Origin: Verrucomicrobiia bacterium
GTDB lineage: Bacteria; Verrucomicrobiota; Verrucomicrobiia; Opitutales; Opitutaceae
Assembly (NCBI GenBank): GCA_011525695.1
Contig: WYBX01000101.1
Span: forward strand, 49,246-113,245
Reading direction: 5' to 3'
DNA: 64,000 nt
Part shown: positions 1 through 11,005 of the stretch, piece after piece
Numbering within the stretch: the stretch's first letter is position 1
How the letters are laid out: each line of letters starts with the position of its first letter
Program-made: the position numbers and the translations under genes
Notes under the pieces: generated by a model
The model's database searches: none
Told to the model about the DNA's origin: nothing
What the model saw: the letters and a program-made list of their open reading frames with translations, nothing else

Positions 1-46
1 GCCTTCCAAGCAGGTCTCGTCGGTTCGATTCCGTCCGCCCGCACCA
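1..46 (+). tRNA. tRNA-Gly (anticodon UCC), 3' part only
   Basis: The window opens inside a tRNA. A seven-base anticodon loop CTTCCAA (positions 3-9) carries anticodon TCC and is closed by the visible GC/GC pairs of its stem. A T-loop TTCGATT follows (24-30) with GG before and CC after it. The acceptor strand CGCCCGC, discriminator A and encoded CCA end at 46. The 5' half lies outside the window. The acceptor strand predicts a GCGGGCG 5' end, typical of tRNA-Gly. Confidence 0.85.
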
Positions 47-117
47 GTACGTATTTCTAACCGGGTTTTTACCGGGAGCCCCTGGGAAAAGGGATTGCCG
101 GCGAGGGGGCCGCTGCT

Positions 118-1308
118 ATGTCTCGCCGCATGGCACTGCTCACATCCGCCGCGGCCGGACCGGCCCAAACTCGCTCCGAAGGCCCGCAGAAAAAAGGTGG
201 TAGCGTCAGGGCCGCCCAGGCGCTCGCCAAGCAGAAGGCGCTCGAGAAGAAGTCGAAGGTCTACAAGCTCCCGCTCGGCGAGCTCGCCATGTTCACCCAG
301 CAGCTCGCCTCGCTGCTCACCGCCGGACTGCCGCTCGTCCAGTGTCTCGAGGCCCTGCAGGATCAGACCGAGGACCCGGTCTTCCGGATCGTCATCCGGG
401 ACGTCCGTTCCGACATTTCGCAGGGCAATTCCTTCTCCTCCGCGGTGAAGAAGTTCCCGAAATCGTTCAACACCCTGTTCTGCTCGATGGTGGAGGCCGG
501 TGAGGCCTCGGGCGGACTCGCAGAAATCCTCGGGAAGGTGGCCGGCTACTTCGAGTCGACGGTCAAGCTGAACAAGAAGGTCAAGTCGGCGATGACCTAC
601 CCGATCGCCGTCATCGGCCTGGCGATCGCGCTGGTGAACGTGCTGCTCATCTTCGTGATTCCGGTGTTCGCGGCGATGTTCGCGGATTTCGGGGCCAAGC
701 TGCCGGCGCCGACGCAGTTCCTGATCGATCTCTCGGACTTCATGAAGGCCTACTGGTGGGCGATCGGTATCGGCTGCTATGCCATCTACTGGATCGTTGG
801 CAAATTTGTCGCTACACCGAACGGCCGGAAGGCGAAGGACAACTTCCTCGTGAAGGCGCCGATCTTCGGCAACCTGATCCACAAGATCGCCCTCTCCCGG
901 TTCTGCCGCACCTATGCGACGCTGATTCGCTCCGGCGTGCCGATCCTGCGCACCCTCGAGATCGTGTCGGCCGCCAGCGGCAAGACCCAGGTCGAGGCCG
1001 CCTGTGAGGAGATCGCGAAGCACGTGAGCCAGGGCGGCCAGGTTTCCGAGGTCCTCGCGGCGAACCCGTTTTTCCCACCGATGATGAAGCACATGGTGAA
1101 GGCCGGCGAATCCACCGGCAACGTGGACGGGATGATGAACAAGATTGCCGATTTCTACGATGTGGAGTGCGAGGCGACGGTCGCCGCGCTGACGTCGCTG
1201 ATTGAGCCGCTGCTGATTGTCTTCCTCGGCGTGGTGGTCGGCGGCATCGTCATGGCCATGTTCCTGCCGATCTTCCAGCTCGGCGCCGTGGCCGGCGGTC
1301 TGCAGTAG
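118..1308 (+). CDS. Type II secretion / type IV pilus inner-membrane platform protein (PilC/GspF family)
   Basis: This 396-aa protein has two T2SF-type repeats (about residues 55-180 and 260-385), each a soluble helical bundle followed by hydrophobic segments. Three membrane helices are visible near residues 160-185, 210-230 and 360-385. The family forms the inner-membrane platform that couples the assembly ATPase to pilin polymerisation. The motif GEASGGLAEIL and its second-repeat counterpart GESTGNVDGMM are characteristic. The first 50 residues are basic and low in complexity. The ATG at 118 has a weak GAGGGG upstream; the in-frame ATG at 130 is an alternative. No pilus ATPase or pilin lies in the window, so which machine it serves is unknown. 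Confidence 0.9.
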   Translation: MSRRMALLTSAAAGPAQTRSEGPQKKGGSVRAAQALAKQKALEKKSKVYKLPLGELAMFTQQLASLLTAGLPLVQCLEALQDQTEDPVFRIVIRDVRSDISQGNSFSSAVKKFPKSFNTLFCSMVEAGEASGGLAEILGKVAGYFESTVKLNKKVKSAMTYPIAVIGLAIALVNVLLIFVIPVFAAMFADFGAKLPAPTQFLIDLSDFMKAYWWAIGIGCYAIYWIVGKFVATPNGRKAKDNFLVKAPIFGNLIHKIALSRFCRTYATLIRSGVPILRTLEIVSAASGKTQVEAACEEIAKHVSQGGQVSEVLAANPFFPPMMKHMVKAGESTGNVDGMMNKIADFYDVECEATVAALTSLIEPLLIVFLGVVVGGIVMAMFLPIFQLGAVAGGLQ

Positions 1309-1378
1309 GCGCGCCGTTCGGGCGGTTTGACATTGCCGTCAGGCTGCCGAATCGTCCGCGGCCTCGTTCCACTGCTTC

Positions 1379-2638
1379 ATGCCCGCCGTCCTCATCGTCG
1401 ACGACCTCGTGTCCATCCATGAGATGCTCGAGGCCGTCATCCAGCCCACGGGCTTTGCGACCTCCTTCGCCACCGACGGGGAGAAGGCGCTCGTGCGCTA
1501 CAAGGCGGACAAGTACGATCTCGTGCTGGCGGACATCGACATGAAGCCGATGGACGGGATCACGCTGCTGAAGCAGCTGAAGCTCTACGATCCGACGGCG
1601 GTGGTGATCATCATGACGGCCTATGCCTCGACCGAGAGCGCGGTGCAGGCGTTGAAATATGGCGCGTTCGATTACCTGCAGAAGCCGTTTCGGGTGGACG
1701 AGCTGATTGCGACGCTGCGGCGCGGGCTCGAGTTCCGGAAGTTCCAGGCCGAGCGGGCGGCCGCGGGGGCGCCGCCCGGAATCAAGCCGGAGGACATCGA
1801 CAGCCGGCTGATTGGGCGCAGTCCGCGGCTGACGAAGCTGATCACGCAGGTGAAGAAGCTTTCAACGGTGCGGACGCCGGTGCTGCTGATCGGGGAGAAC
1901 GGGACGGGGAAGAACGCGGTGGCGGAGATCCTGCACGCGGCGAGTGGCGCGCCGGAGTCGGCGCTGGTGCGGATCGACTGCTCGCTGAGCTCGGAAATGA
2001 ATTTTCGCGAAGGGCTCCTGGGGCAGAACGGCGAGGGCGGAGCATGGGTGAAGCAGGCGAAGGATGGCACGCTGTTCCTCCAGCACCTGCAGTGCCTCAC
2101 GCCGCCGGTGCAGAAGGAACTCGTGAGCGTGCTGCGCAATACCGCGCACGGATTCCGGCTGATTTGCACGACCAGCGTCGATCTCGAGCAGCTGGTGGAC
2201 GAGGGCAAGTTTCACGACGAGTTGTTCTACCGGGTAGCCTCGCTGCCGCTGCAGATGCCGCCGCTGCGGGAGCGGACGGAGGACATCCCGCTGCTGGTGA
2301 AGCACTATGCGGCACAGTCGGCGAACCCGCAGTTCGACGCGACGCTGATCGAGTTTACGCCGGATGCGCTGGCGGTGATGGCGGCGTACCACTGGCCGGG
2401 AAACCTGGTCGAGCTCCTGCAGGTGGTCTCGAAGATCGCCGCGACGACGGAGACCCGGGTCGTGACCTCGCAGCAGCTGCCGCTCCGGTTGCGCGAGTTG
2501 AAGCACTGGCCCCCGCTGGCGGAGTATCTGGCCGGCCAGGAAAAGCAGTACATCGACATGGTGCTGCACGCCTCGCGGAACGACAAGGCGGCCGCTGCGA
2601 AGGTACTCGGAATCGACATCAGCCGGCTGGGCGGGTAG
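1379..2638 (+). CDS. Degenerate NtrC-like response regulator (receiver + AAA+ domain)
   Basis: This 419-aa protein has a complete receiver domain (acidic D8/D9, phospho-acceptor D52 in ADIDMKPMDG, T80, K102) followed by an NtrC-type AAA+ domain. Walker A reads GENGTGKN (172-179) and the arginine-finger region reads MPPLRERTEDIP. The GAFTGA loop that contacts sigma-54 is absent: the stretch reads LLGQNGEGGAWVKQ. The Walker B acids DE are replaced by QH in TLFLQHL (231-237). The C-terminal Fis-type helix-turn-helix stops at LGIDISRLGG, without a full recognition helix. The receiver looks able to be phosphorylated, but classical sigma-54 activation looks impossible (inference). It lies 70 bp after the pilC-like gene and may regulate the same apparatus. 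Confidence 0.88.
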   Translation: MPAVLIVDDLVSIHEMLEAVIQPTGFATSFATDGEKALVRYKADKYDLVLADIDMKPMDGITLLKQLKLYDPTAVVIIMTAYASTESAVQALKYGAFDYLQKPFRVDELIATLRRGLEFRKFQAERAAAGAPPGIKPEDIDSRLIGRSPRLTKLITQVKKLSTVRTPVLLIGENGTGKNAVAEILHAASGAPESALVRIDCSLSSEMNFREGLLGQNGEGGAWVKQAKDGTLFLQHLQCLTPPVQKELVSVLRNTAHGFRLICTTSVDLEQLVDEGKFHDELFYRVASLPLQMPPLRERTEDIPLLVKHYAAQSANPQFDATLIEFTPDALAVMAAYHWPGNLVELLQVVSKIAATTETRVVTSQQLPLRLRELKHWPPLAEYLAGQEKQYIDMVLHASRNDKAAAAKVLGIDISRLGG

Positions 2639-2667
2639 GCGGGTCGGGCCGGATTGGGGATGAACGC

Positions 2668-2895
2668 ATTCATGGAGGGCCGGAGGGCCCAAGGCCCGTT
2701 CCATCCCAGCCTGGGCCAACGGCCCAGGATTCCGTACCGAAAAATCTCAGGGCTGAAGGCCCGATTCATCGATCCGAGCATTCAGATGGAACGGGCTTTC
2801 AGTCCTGGACAAGGTCCAACGAAGTTCCTGGGCCGCTGGCCCAGGCTGGAATGCTGTCGCGCCGTTGGCGCTGTGGGCCCGCTGTAGGGCAGTTC
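2668..2895. repeat. Intergenic array of short hairpins (copy A, diverged)
   Basis: The 390-bp space between the regulator and carB consists mostly of small palindromes. It begins with the ATTCATGGAG head seen elsewhere in the window, then CCTGGGCC-AAC-GGCCCAGG (2710-2728), a GGGCTGAAGGCCC-like unit, a GGGCTTTCAG unit, CCTGGGCC-GCT-GGCCCAGG (2827-2845) and GCGCC-GTT-GGCGC (2859-2871). The order matches the better-preserved array at 18672-18844. The last 130 bp before carB hold a repeated CTGACCTGC word and no convincing promoter. Confidence 0.8.
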
Positions 2896-3030
2896 GATTT
2901 GACCTGCCAGGGTCTGACCTGCTGTTCGGAGACCTGACCTACTCGCCGGAGGCCTACTGGATTTCGCGCTGACCCTTTTCCCGCTTGCGGCCGGTTTCAC
3001 CGCTCGCAACCCTCGCCGAAATCCACGCCC

Positions 3031-6273
<3,243 letters not shown>

Positions 6274-6279
6274 AGCACC

Positions 6280-7155
6280 ATGGAGACGCCCCGGCTCATC
6301 GCACTCTTGCACGGACCCGACCAGCCGGGGCTGGTGGCGCGGGTGGCCGGCTGGATTTTCGAGCGCGGGGGCAACATCCTCCATGCCGATCAGCACCGCG
6401 ACCGGGAGGCCGGAGTGTTCTTCCAGCGGGTGGAATGGGAGCCGGCGGCGGAGAAGAACCGGCCGGGGATCGCGCAGCTGGCGGCGGCCGAGGCGGAGTT
6501 CGTCGGGTTTGCGCGCGGGCAGCTGGGCATGGAGGTGCGGGTGCTGGCCTCGATCGAGCGGCCGAAGGTCGCGGTGTTCGTCTCGAAGGCGGATCATTGC
6601 TTCCACGATCTGGTGCTGCGCTGGAAGGCGGGCGACTTCGCGGGCGAGCTGGCGGCGGTGGTGAGCAACCATCCCGACCTCGGCGATGCCGCGCGCGGTT
6701 ATGGGCTGCCGTTTCACCATGTGCCCGTCACGGCGGCGACGAAGCCGCAGGGCGAGGCGGCGCAGCTGGCGCTGCTGGCGGGGCTGGGCGTGCAGCTGGT
6801 GGTGCTGGCGCGTTACATGCAGGTGCTGTCGGCGGACTTTCTGGCAAAGCTGGGCGTGCCAGTGATCAACATCCACCACTCGTTCCTGCCGGCATTTGCC
6901 GGCGGCAAGCCGTACCATCAGGCCCACGCGCGCGGCGTGAAGCTGATCGGTGCGACGGCGCATTACGCCACGCAGGATCTCGATGAGGGGCCGATCATCC
7001 ACCAGGACGTCGTGCAGGTGACCCACCGGCATGGGGTCGACGAACTGATCCGGAAAGGCCGGGATCTCGAACGGACCGTGCTGGCGCAGGCGGTCCGGTG
7101 GCATCTCGAGGGCCGGGTGCTGGTTTACGGGAACAAGACGGTGGTGTTCGATTAA
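6280..7155 (+). CDS. purU: Formyltetrahydrofolate deformylase
   Basis: This 291-aa protein has an N-terminal ACT domain (residues 1-85, opening RLIALLHGPDQPGLVARVAG) and a formyltransferase-fold domain. The catalytic Asn/His/Asp set is seen in VINIHHSFLP and the later LDEGPIIHQD. The enzyme hydrolyses 10-formyl-THF to formate and THF, balancing one-carbon pools and supplying formate to PurT-type purine synthesis. Its ATG is six bases after the carB stop, so the two genes are almost certainly cotranscribed, linking one-carbon balance to nucleotide precursor supply. Confidence 0.94.
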   Translation: METPRLIALLHGPDQPGLVARVAGWIFERGGNILHADQHRDREAGVFFQRVEWEPAAEKNRPGIAQLAAAEAEFVGFARGQLGMEVRVLASIERPKVAVFVSKADHCFHDLVLRWKAGDFAGELAAVVSNHPDLGDAARGYGLPFHHVPVTAATKPQGEAAQLALLAGLGVQLVVLARYMQVLSADFLAKLGVPVINIHHSFLPAFAGGKPYHQAHARGVKLIGATAHYATQDLDEGPIIHQDVVQVTHRHGVDELIRKGRDLERTVLAQAVRWHLEGRVLVYGNKTVVFD

Positions 7156-7202
7156 GCGGACCGGCCAAAATCAGAGGGGGCGCGGGCGGTGACCGACCAA
7201 AT

Positions 7203-7400
7203 CTACCGACGGGCGGGATTGAGCTCCCGGAAGACGTCGGTGAGCTTCGCAGGCAGGAAAAGGTTCGGATCGACCTCGAGCGGGGGTGCCTTGAAGACGA
7301 CGGGCCGATTCCACTGGACGTCCTCCTGCGCGACCACGTGCACGACCGGAGCGGGTTCCGGTAGGGGTGGTGGACGGAAGTGTGGCATCTCGTACGGCAT
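7203..7400 (-). CDS. Possible small protein of unknown function (65 aa)
   Basis: A 65-aa reading frame starts at ATG 7400 (MPYEMPHFRPPPLPEP) and ends convergent with purU. It is proline-rich at the start and has a more ordinary protein-like second half (VDPNLFLPAKLTDVFREL). A longer frame extends upstream to 7664, but its N-terminal composition looks non-coding. There is no recognised domain and no Shine-Dalgarno. It is included because composition improves sharply after this Met; it may still be spurious. Confidence 0.35.
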   Translation of the reverse strand: MPYEMPHFRPPPLPEPAPVVHVVAQEDVQWNRPVVFKAPPLEVDPNLFLPAKLTDVFRELNPARR

Positions 7401-7804
7401 GATGGCGTGAAGTTGGAGACCGGGTGCGGGAAAAATTGTGCCATGAGTTTGCCAGGAAAAATAATGCAGCACCATCGGGGCGCGTGCGGTCTCGCGCTCC
7501 TGAAAAATCACCATGGCTCTTGCCGCGGAGGTCCACAGTGAAGGCCGGCTTGGTCGGACCCGGTTCGGATGAGGTGGACCGATTGCCGCTGGTTTGCGGC
7601 AGACGGATCGCGGCGTGAGTCGTCCGGACGGCCGGGCCGGCTGCGTGCTCGTCGTTAGATGCAACTGCGTCCTTGCCGGCGATGGTCGCCCGGCTCAACG
7701 TCGCGCGTCCCGCTTTCTCTCCTCCCCAATGGCCCCAGCCTCCATTTTCTTGAAAGCGGTCTGCCAGCCGAAGGGGCCAACTTCAACCATCCGCTGATAA
7801 CCCT
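7401..7804. other. Intergenic region without recognised features
   Basis: About 400 bp upstream of the MFS transporter gene. I find no convincing gene, promoter pair, hairpin or repeat. The segment presumably holds the transporter promoter. Confidence 0.4.
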
Positions 7805-9406
7805 ATGAGTAACGTTCAAGTGAGCAACGCGGCCATCGTCCCCAATGCCAAGCGGCTGTTGTGGGCCGGATTCATGGCCATTTTCGCCGCCGGCATGGGC
7901 TTTGGCATCCGCGGCGGCATTCTCGACAACTGGGGCGCTGAATTCGGCTTCACCGCCACTCAGCTGGGAGCCATAGCCGGTGCAGGTTTCACCGGATTCT
8001 GCTTCGGCATCATCATCGGCGGCGTCGTCTGCGATATCATCGGCTACAGCAAGCTCGTGATCGCGGCGTTTGCGATGCACGTGCTCTCCGCCTTCGTGAC
8101 GTTCGGCGCAACCAGCCCGGACAATGCCTACCAGATGCTCACCTGGGGCATGTTCATCTTCGCGCTCGCGAACGGAACGCTCGAGGGCGTCGCGAACCCC
8201 CTGGTGGCGACGATTTTCCCGCAAAACCGCACCCATTTCCTTAACATTCTGCACGCGAGCTGGCCGGCCGGCATTGTCGCCGGGGCCGCCGTGGGCTGGG
8301 TGCTCGACGACAAGATGCAAATTGGCTGGAAGGTCCAGCTGGCGCTCTATCTCGTGCCGACCATCGCCTACGGCGTGATGTTCTTCGGACAGAAAATGCC
8401 GAAATCGGAAGCCTCCGAAAAGGGCGCCAAGCTCGGCGAGATGTTCAAGGATGTGGGCCTGCTTGGCGCATTGGTGGTGTGTTATCTGCTCACCCTGTTC
8501 TTCTCCGGTCCGCTCGGGCTGCCGGAAGGCGTCGCCTACGGCCTTGGTGGCGTGCTCCTCATCATCGTCGGCGTCATCACGAGATTCTCGATCGGCTCGA
8601 TCCTGCTCTTCGTACTCTTTGTCACCCATGTCCTCGTCGGCGCCGTCGAGCTTGGTACCGATGGCTGGATTGCCAACATCACGGGCAATCTCTTTACCTC
8701 GGAACAGGGCAAATGGCTGCTGATCTGGACCTCGGCCGTCATGTTCAGCCTGCGGTTCTGCGCCCACTTCATCGAGACGAGGATCGGGCTCTCGCCGGTG
8801 GCGCTGCTCTTCGTCTGCTCGGTCCTGGCGGCCATCGGGCTCCAGCTCACGAGCGGTGTCCAGACCGTGTTGATGGCGTTCGTCGCGCTGACCATCTACG
8901 CGATCGGCAAGACGTTTTTCTGGCCGACCATGCTGGCAGTGGTCTCGGACCGTTATCCCCGGACCGGCGCGGTGGCGATTTCGATCATGGGCGGAGCAGG
9001 GATGCTGTCCGCCGGGCTGATCGGCGGCCCGGGACTCGGTTATGGCAAGGATCGGTTCACGGCCGAGCAGCTGCAGGAGACCAATCCTGCGGTTTACGAG
9101 CAGGTGAAGGCCCCCGCGCCGTCGAAGTTCCTGTTCTTCTCCGAAGTCTTTGCGATCGATGGCAAGAAACTGGCCGACGCCAAGGCGGCGGCGACGAAGA
9201 CGCCGGCGGACGAAGCCATCATCGCAGCTGATCGTGTGGGCGACCGGATGACGCTGAAGGCGGATTCGTTCATCCCGATGACGATGGCGGTGATCTACCT
9301 CTGCATCATGATCTATTTCCGGGCGATCGGTGGCTACAGGACGGTCCATCTTGAGGGGACGTCAGCAGCCGCGGTGGCAAAGGAATCGGCCGTGGCGAAG
9401 ACCTGA
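7805..9406 (+). CDS. MFS transporter (sugar/FucP-like type)
   Basis: This 533-aa integral membrane protein has about 12 hydrophobic helices in two halves. The first helices read FMAIFAAGMGFGIRGGILDNWG, and a GIIIGGVVCDIIGYSK loop corresponds to the MFS signature between helices 2 and 3. A 90-residue polar stretch (about 415-500) separates the penultimate and last helices, which is longer than usual. It most resembles the sugar:proton symporter branch seen in Verrucomicrobia and Planctomycetes, but the substrate cannot be read from sequence. It is a single gene followed by a terminator-like hairpin. Confidence 0.85.
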   Translation: MSNVQVSNAAIVPNAKRLLWAGFMAIFAAGMGFGIRGGILDNWGAEFGFTATQLGAIAGAGFTGFCFGIIIGGVVCDIIGYSKLVIAAFAMHVLSAFVTFGATSPDNAYQMLTWGMFIFALANGTLEGVANPLVATIFPQNRTHFLNILHASWPAGIVAGAAVGWVLDDKMQIGWKVQLALYLVPTIAYGVMFFGQKMPKSEASEKGAKLGEMFKDVGLLGALVVCYLLTLFFSGPLGLPEGVAYGLGGVLLIIVGVITRFSIGSILLFVLFVTHVLVGAVELGTDGWIANITGNLFTSEQGKWLLIWTSAVMFSLRFCAHFIETRIGLSPVALLFVCSVLAAIGLQLTSGVQTVLMAFVALTIYAIGKTFFWPTMLAVVSDRYPRTGAVAISIMGGAGMLSAGLIGGPGLGYGKDRFTAEQLQETNPAVYEQVKAPAPSKFLFFSEVFAIDGKKLADAKAAATKTPADEAIIAADRVGDRMTLKADSFIPMTMAVIYLCIMIYFRAIGGYRTVHLEGTSAAAVAKESAVAKT

Positions 9407-9421
9407 GCGGGCAGCGACCAT

Positions 9422-9461
9422 GGACTTGGGACTGAGGACCAAGGACCAGGGACCAAGGACA
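9422..9461. repeat. Word-like repeat tract (GGACCAAGGAC type)
   Basis: A tract made of GGAC-CAAGGAC-CAGGGAC words directly after the MFS stop codon. The same vocabulary recurs, reverse-complemented, at 10937-10990. It does not encode a protein. Confidence 0.7.
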
Positions 9462-9486
9462 AGCCGCGCTGTCCGGCGCGGCTTGT
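9459..9486. terminator. Hairpin between convergent MFS and hsp20 genes
   Basis: A perfect 10-bp stem, ACAAGCCGCG and CGCGGCTTGT, surrounds an 8-base loop. It lies between two convergent genes, so it may stop transcription from both sides. No long T-run follows on either strand, so intrinsic termination is not certain. Confidence 0.6.
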
Positions 9487-9526
9487 CTCGTTATATTCGT
9501 CGCACCCGAAGGTGGCGCCGAAACGC

Positions 9527-9919
9527 TCAGGCGACGCGGGCCAGCCGCGAGGGCGCTTCCAGGGGACGCTTGGGCAGCGTCACAGTGAGCACGCCATGGC
9601 TCATCTCGGCGTGCATCGCCCCATAATCGAAGCTCGTGCCGAGCCGCAGCCGGAGCTGGTAGTCGCGCTGGACGTGCTCCAGGTGCAGCGCATTGAAGTT
9701 GACCCGCACGGGGTGCGGCTTCCGCGCTGTCACCGTGAGATCGCCGCCGCGGGCCTCAATTTCGACCCCGGAGGACTCGACCCCTGGCACGTAGACCGTG
9801 AGTTTCATCGCCCCGCGCCGTTCCTGGCAGTCGTAGCTCGGCTGGAAGTACACGTCGGAGGACGGGCGCTTCACGGCCTTGGAAGCCCGGGTGGGCTGGG
9901 GGAGTAGGGTTGTGTTCAT
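9527..9919 (-). CDS. Small heat-shock protein, Hsp20 / alpha-crystallin family
   Basis: This 130-aa protein has an alpha-crystallin domain (about residues 38-120) containing the GVLTVTLPKR strand typical of the family. The N-terminal arm is short, about 35 residues. Family members are ATP-independent holdases that bind unfolding proteins during stress. The C-terminal tail after the domain is short and lacks an obvious IxI anchor, so oligomer assembly could be reduced. A hairpin just upstream of the ATG may influence translation. Confidence 0.9.
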   Translation of the reverse strand: MNTTLLPQPTRASKAVKRPSSDVYFQPSYDCQERRGAMKLTVYVPGVESSGVEIEARGGDLTVTARKPHPVRVNFNALHLEHVQRDYQLRLRLGTSFDYGAMHAEMSHGVLTVTLPKRPLEAPSRLARVA

Positions 9920-9921
9920 CG

Positions 9922-9947
9922 GAGGAAATGGAGGGAAGCGTTTCCTC
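9922..9947 (-). promoter_or_regulatory. Hairpin immediately upstream of the hsp20 start codon
   Basis: On the minus strand, GAGGAAA and TTTCCTC pair across a 12-base loop, and the second arm ends two bases before the hsp20 ATG. The start region is therefore double-stranded in the predicted mRNA. In other bacteria, Hsp20 leaders often act as RNA thermometers. Whether this short stem melts usefully with heat is inference. Confidence 0.4.
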
Positions 9948-10290
9948 GGCAGGTCGGGAGAACCGCCGGGCTTCAGGAACTGAACGCTTCCGAATAACGG
10001 AGAGGTCAGTTCAGATGGCCCGTGTCGGTTGCTTTAATCCAGACGGAGACAACGACCGGGCGCATCATGACGACGCAGCGCTGCTGGCAGCCGACCGTAA
10101 AGGCGGCGCGAGCGCGGCGAAGTTGATGCTGGACGTATCCGGTCATTGAGAACGCAGGTCACCCTGCATATTGCAGCCGGCATGCCAAGCCTGAAGTGAA
10201 ATGATCGCCGTTCGTGGTTTTCCGGGCTACGCACGGCTGGTTCAGGGTACGCGGCCAGGCGCGGGGCGTGGATCGGCTGTGATCCTGCCT
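9948..10290. other. Intergenic region, divergent hsp20 / mazG-like spacer
   Basis: No gene is supported here. A 9-bp inverted repeat, GGAAGCGTT (9934-9942) and AACGCTTCC (9983-9991), spans the left end and may belong to the hsp20 promoter region. Small open frames in this stretch have composition unlike protein. Confidence 0.4.
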
Positions 10291-10330
10291 GAGCCACTTG
10301 CGTGTCGTGATCACGACACGCAAGTGGCTC
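10291..10330. repeat. Perfect 40-bp palindrome with no spacer
   Basis: The half GAGCCACTTGCGTGTCGTGA is followed directly by its exact reverse complement. The centre is CGTGATCACG. There are no mismatches over 20 bp on each arm and no loop. The palindrome lies between the divergent hsp20 and mazG-like genes, about 150 bp before the latter. Its function is unknown. Candidates are a dimeric or tetrameric protein binding site, a cruciform-forming element, a recombination or insertion remnant, or a strong transcript hairpin. Confidence 0.95.
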
Positions 10331-10481
10331 GCCGGCTGATTCCCTGGAAAATGCAGCCCGGGGCGGGCGCTTACATCAGGGGACGCGGGGAGCGAAGGGC
10401 TCCGAGGTTGTCCGGTCCGGATGGCCAGGAGCCGAACTGCTCGAAGATTGCCTGCGGCGGAACCGGACTCATCCTGCGGGC

Positions 10482-10856
10482 ATGGCCCCGCTTTCCGATT
10501 CCGCCACCACCGTCGCCGAGCTTCGCCGGCGGATCCTCGCCTTCGTCCACGAGCGCGACTGGGAGCAGTTCCACAGCCCCAAGAACCTCAGCATGGCCCT
10601 CGCGGCGGAGTCAGGAGAGCTGATGGAGCATTTCCTCTGGTCCGGCCCCGAGCAATCCCATGCCGTGGCCAGGGAACCCGCGAAACGGGCGCGGATTGCG
10701 GATGAACTGGCCGACATCGTGATCTACGCGCTGGAGTTTGCCAACATCACGGGGCTGGACGTCGCCGCCTCGATTGAGGCGAAGATGGCTGCCAACGCGC
10801 TCAAGTACCCGGTCGAGAAGGCGCGGGGTCGTGCGGACAAGTACACGGAGCTCTGA
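10482..10856 (+). CDS. MazG-like nucleotide pyrophosphohydrolase (dCTPase-type)
   Basis: This 124-aa all-alpha protein has the paired acidic motifs of the MazG/RS21-C6 superfamily: ESGELMEHFLW (about 43-53) and a downstream DELADIVIYALEFAN (about 74-88). These residues bind Mg2+ and cleave non-canonical or excess (d)NTPs to monophosphate and pyrophosphate, a house-cleaning role. The length fits the single-domain form. It is a stand-alone gene between repeats. Confidence 0.88.
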   Translation: MAPLSDSATTVAELRRRILAFVHERDWEQFHSPKNLSMALAAESGELMEHFLWSGPEQSHAVAREPAKRARIADELADIVIYALEFANITGLDVAASIEAKMAANALKYPVEKARGRADKYTEL

Positions 10857-10872
10857 CGGGTCGGATCTGTAA

Positions 10873-10900
10873 TTTGAGATCTCAGATTTGAGATCTCAGA
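10873..10900. repeat. Two tandem copies of a 14-bp palindromic word
   Basis: TTTGAGATCTCAGA occurs twice with no spacer (10873-10886 and 10887-10900). Each copy contains the palindrome TGAGATCTCA. It lies just after the mazG-like stop. Confidence 0.85.
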
Positions 10901-10936
10901 TGGCGCCGATGGTCGTTGCACCATTTCGGGATGTCT

Positions 10937-10990
10937 CTTGGTCCTCAGTCCTTAGTTCTTGGTCCTTTGTCCTTGGTCCCTGGTCTTGTC
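10937..10990. repeat. Word-like repeat tract (GTCCTTGGTCC type)
   Basis: A tract of repeated TTGGTCC, GTCCTT and CAGTCC words, reverse-complementary in vocabulary to 9422-9461. It lies between the mazG-like gene and the tautomerase gene and does not look coding. Confidence 0.7.
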
Positions 10991-11005
10991 TGAGGCCGTG
11001 CCTCC

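Noticed and set aside
7655..9349. 564-residue open frame antisense to the MFS transporter
   Set aside because: Strongly Arg/Asp/His-rich shadow of a clear membrane protein gene.
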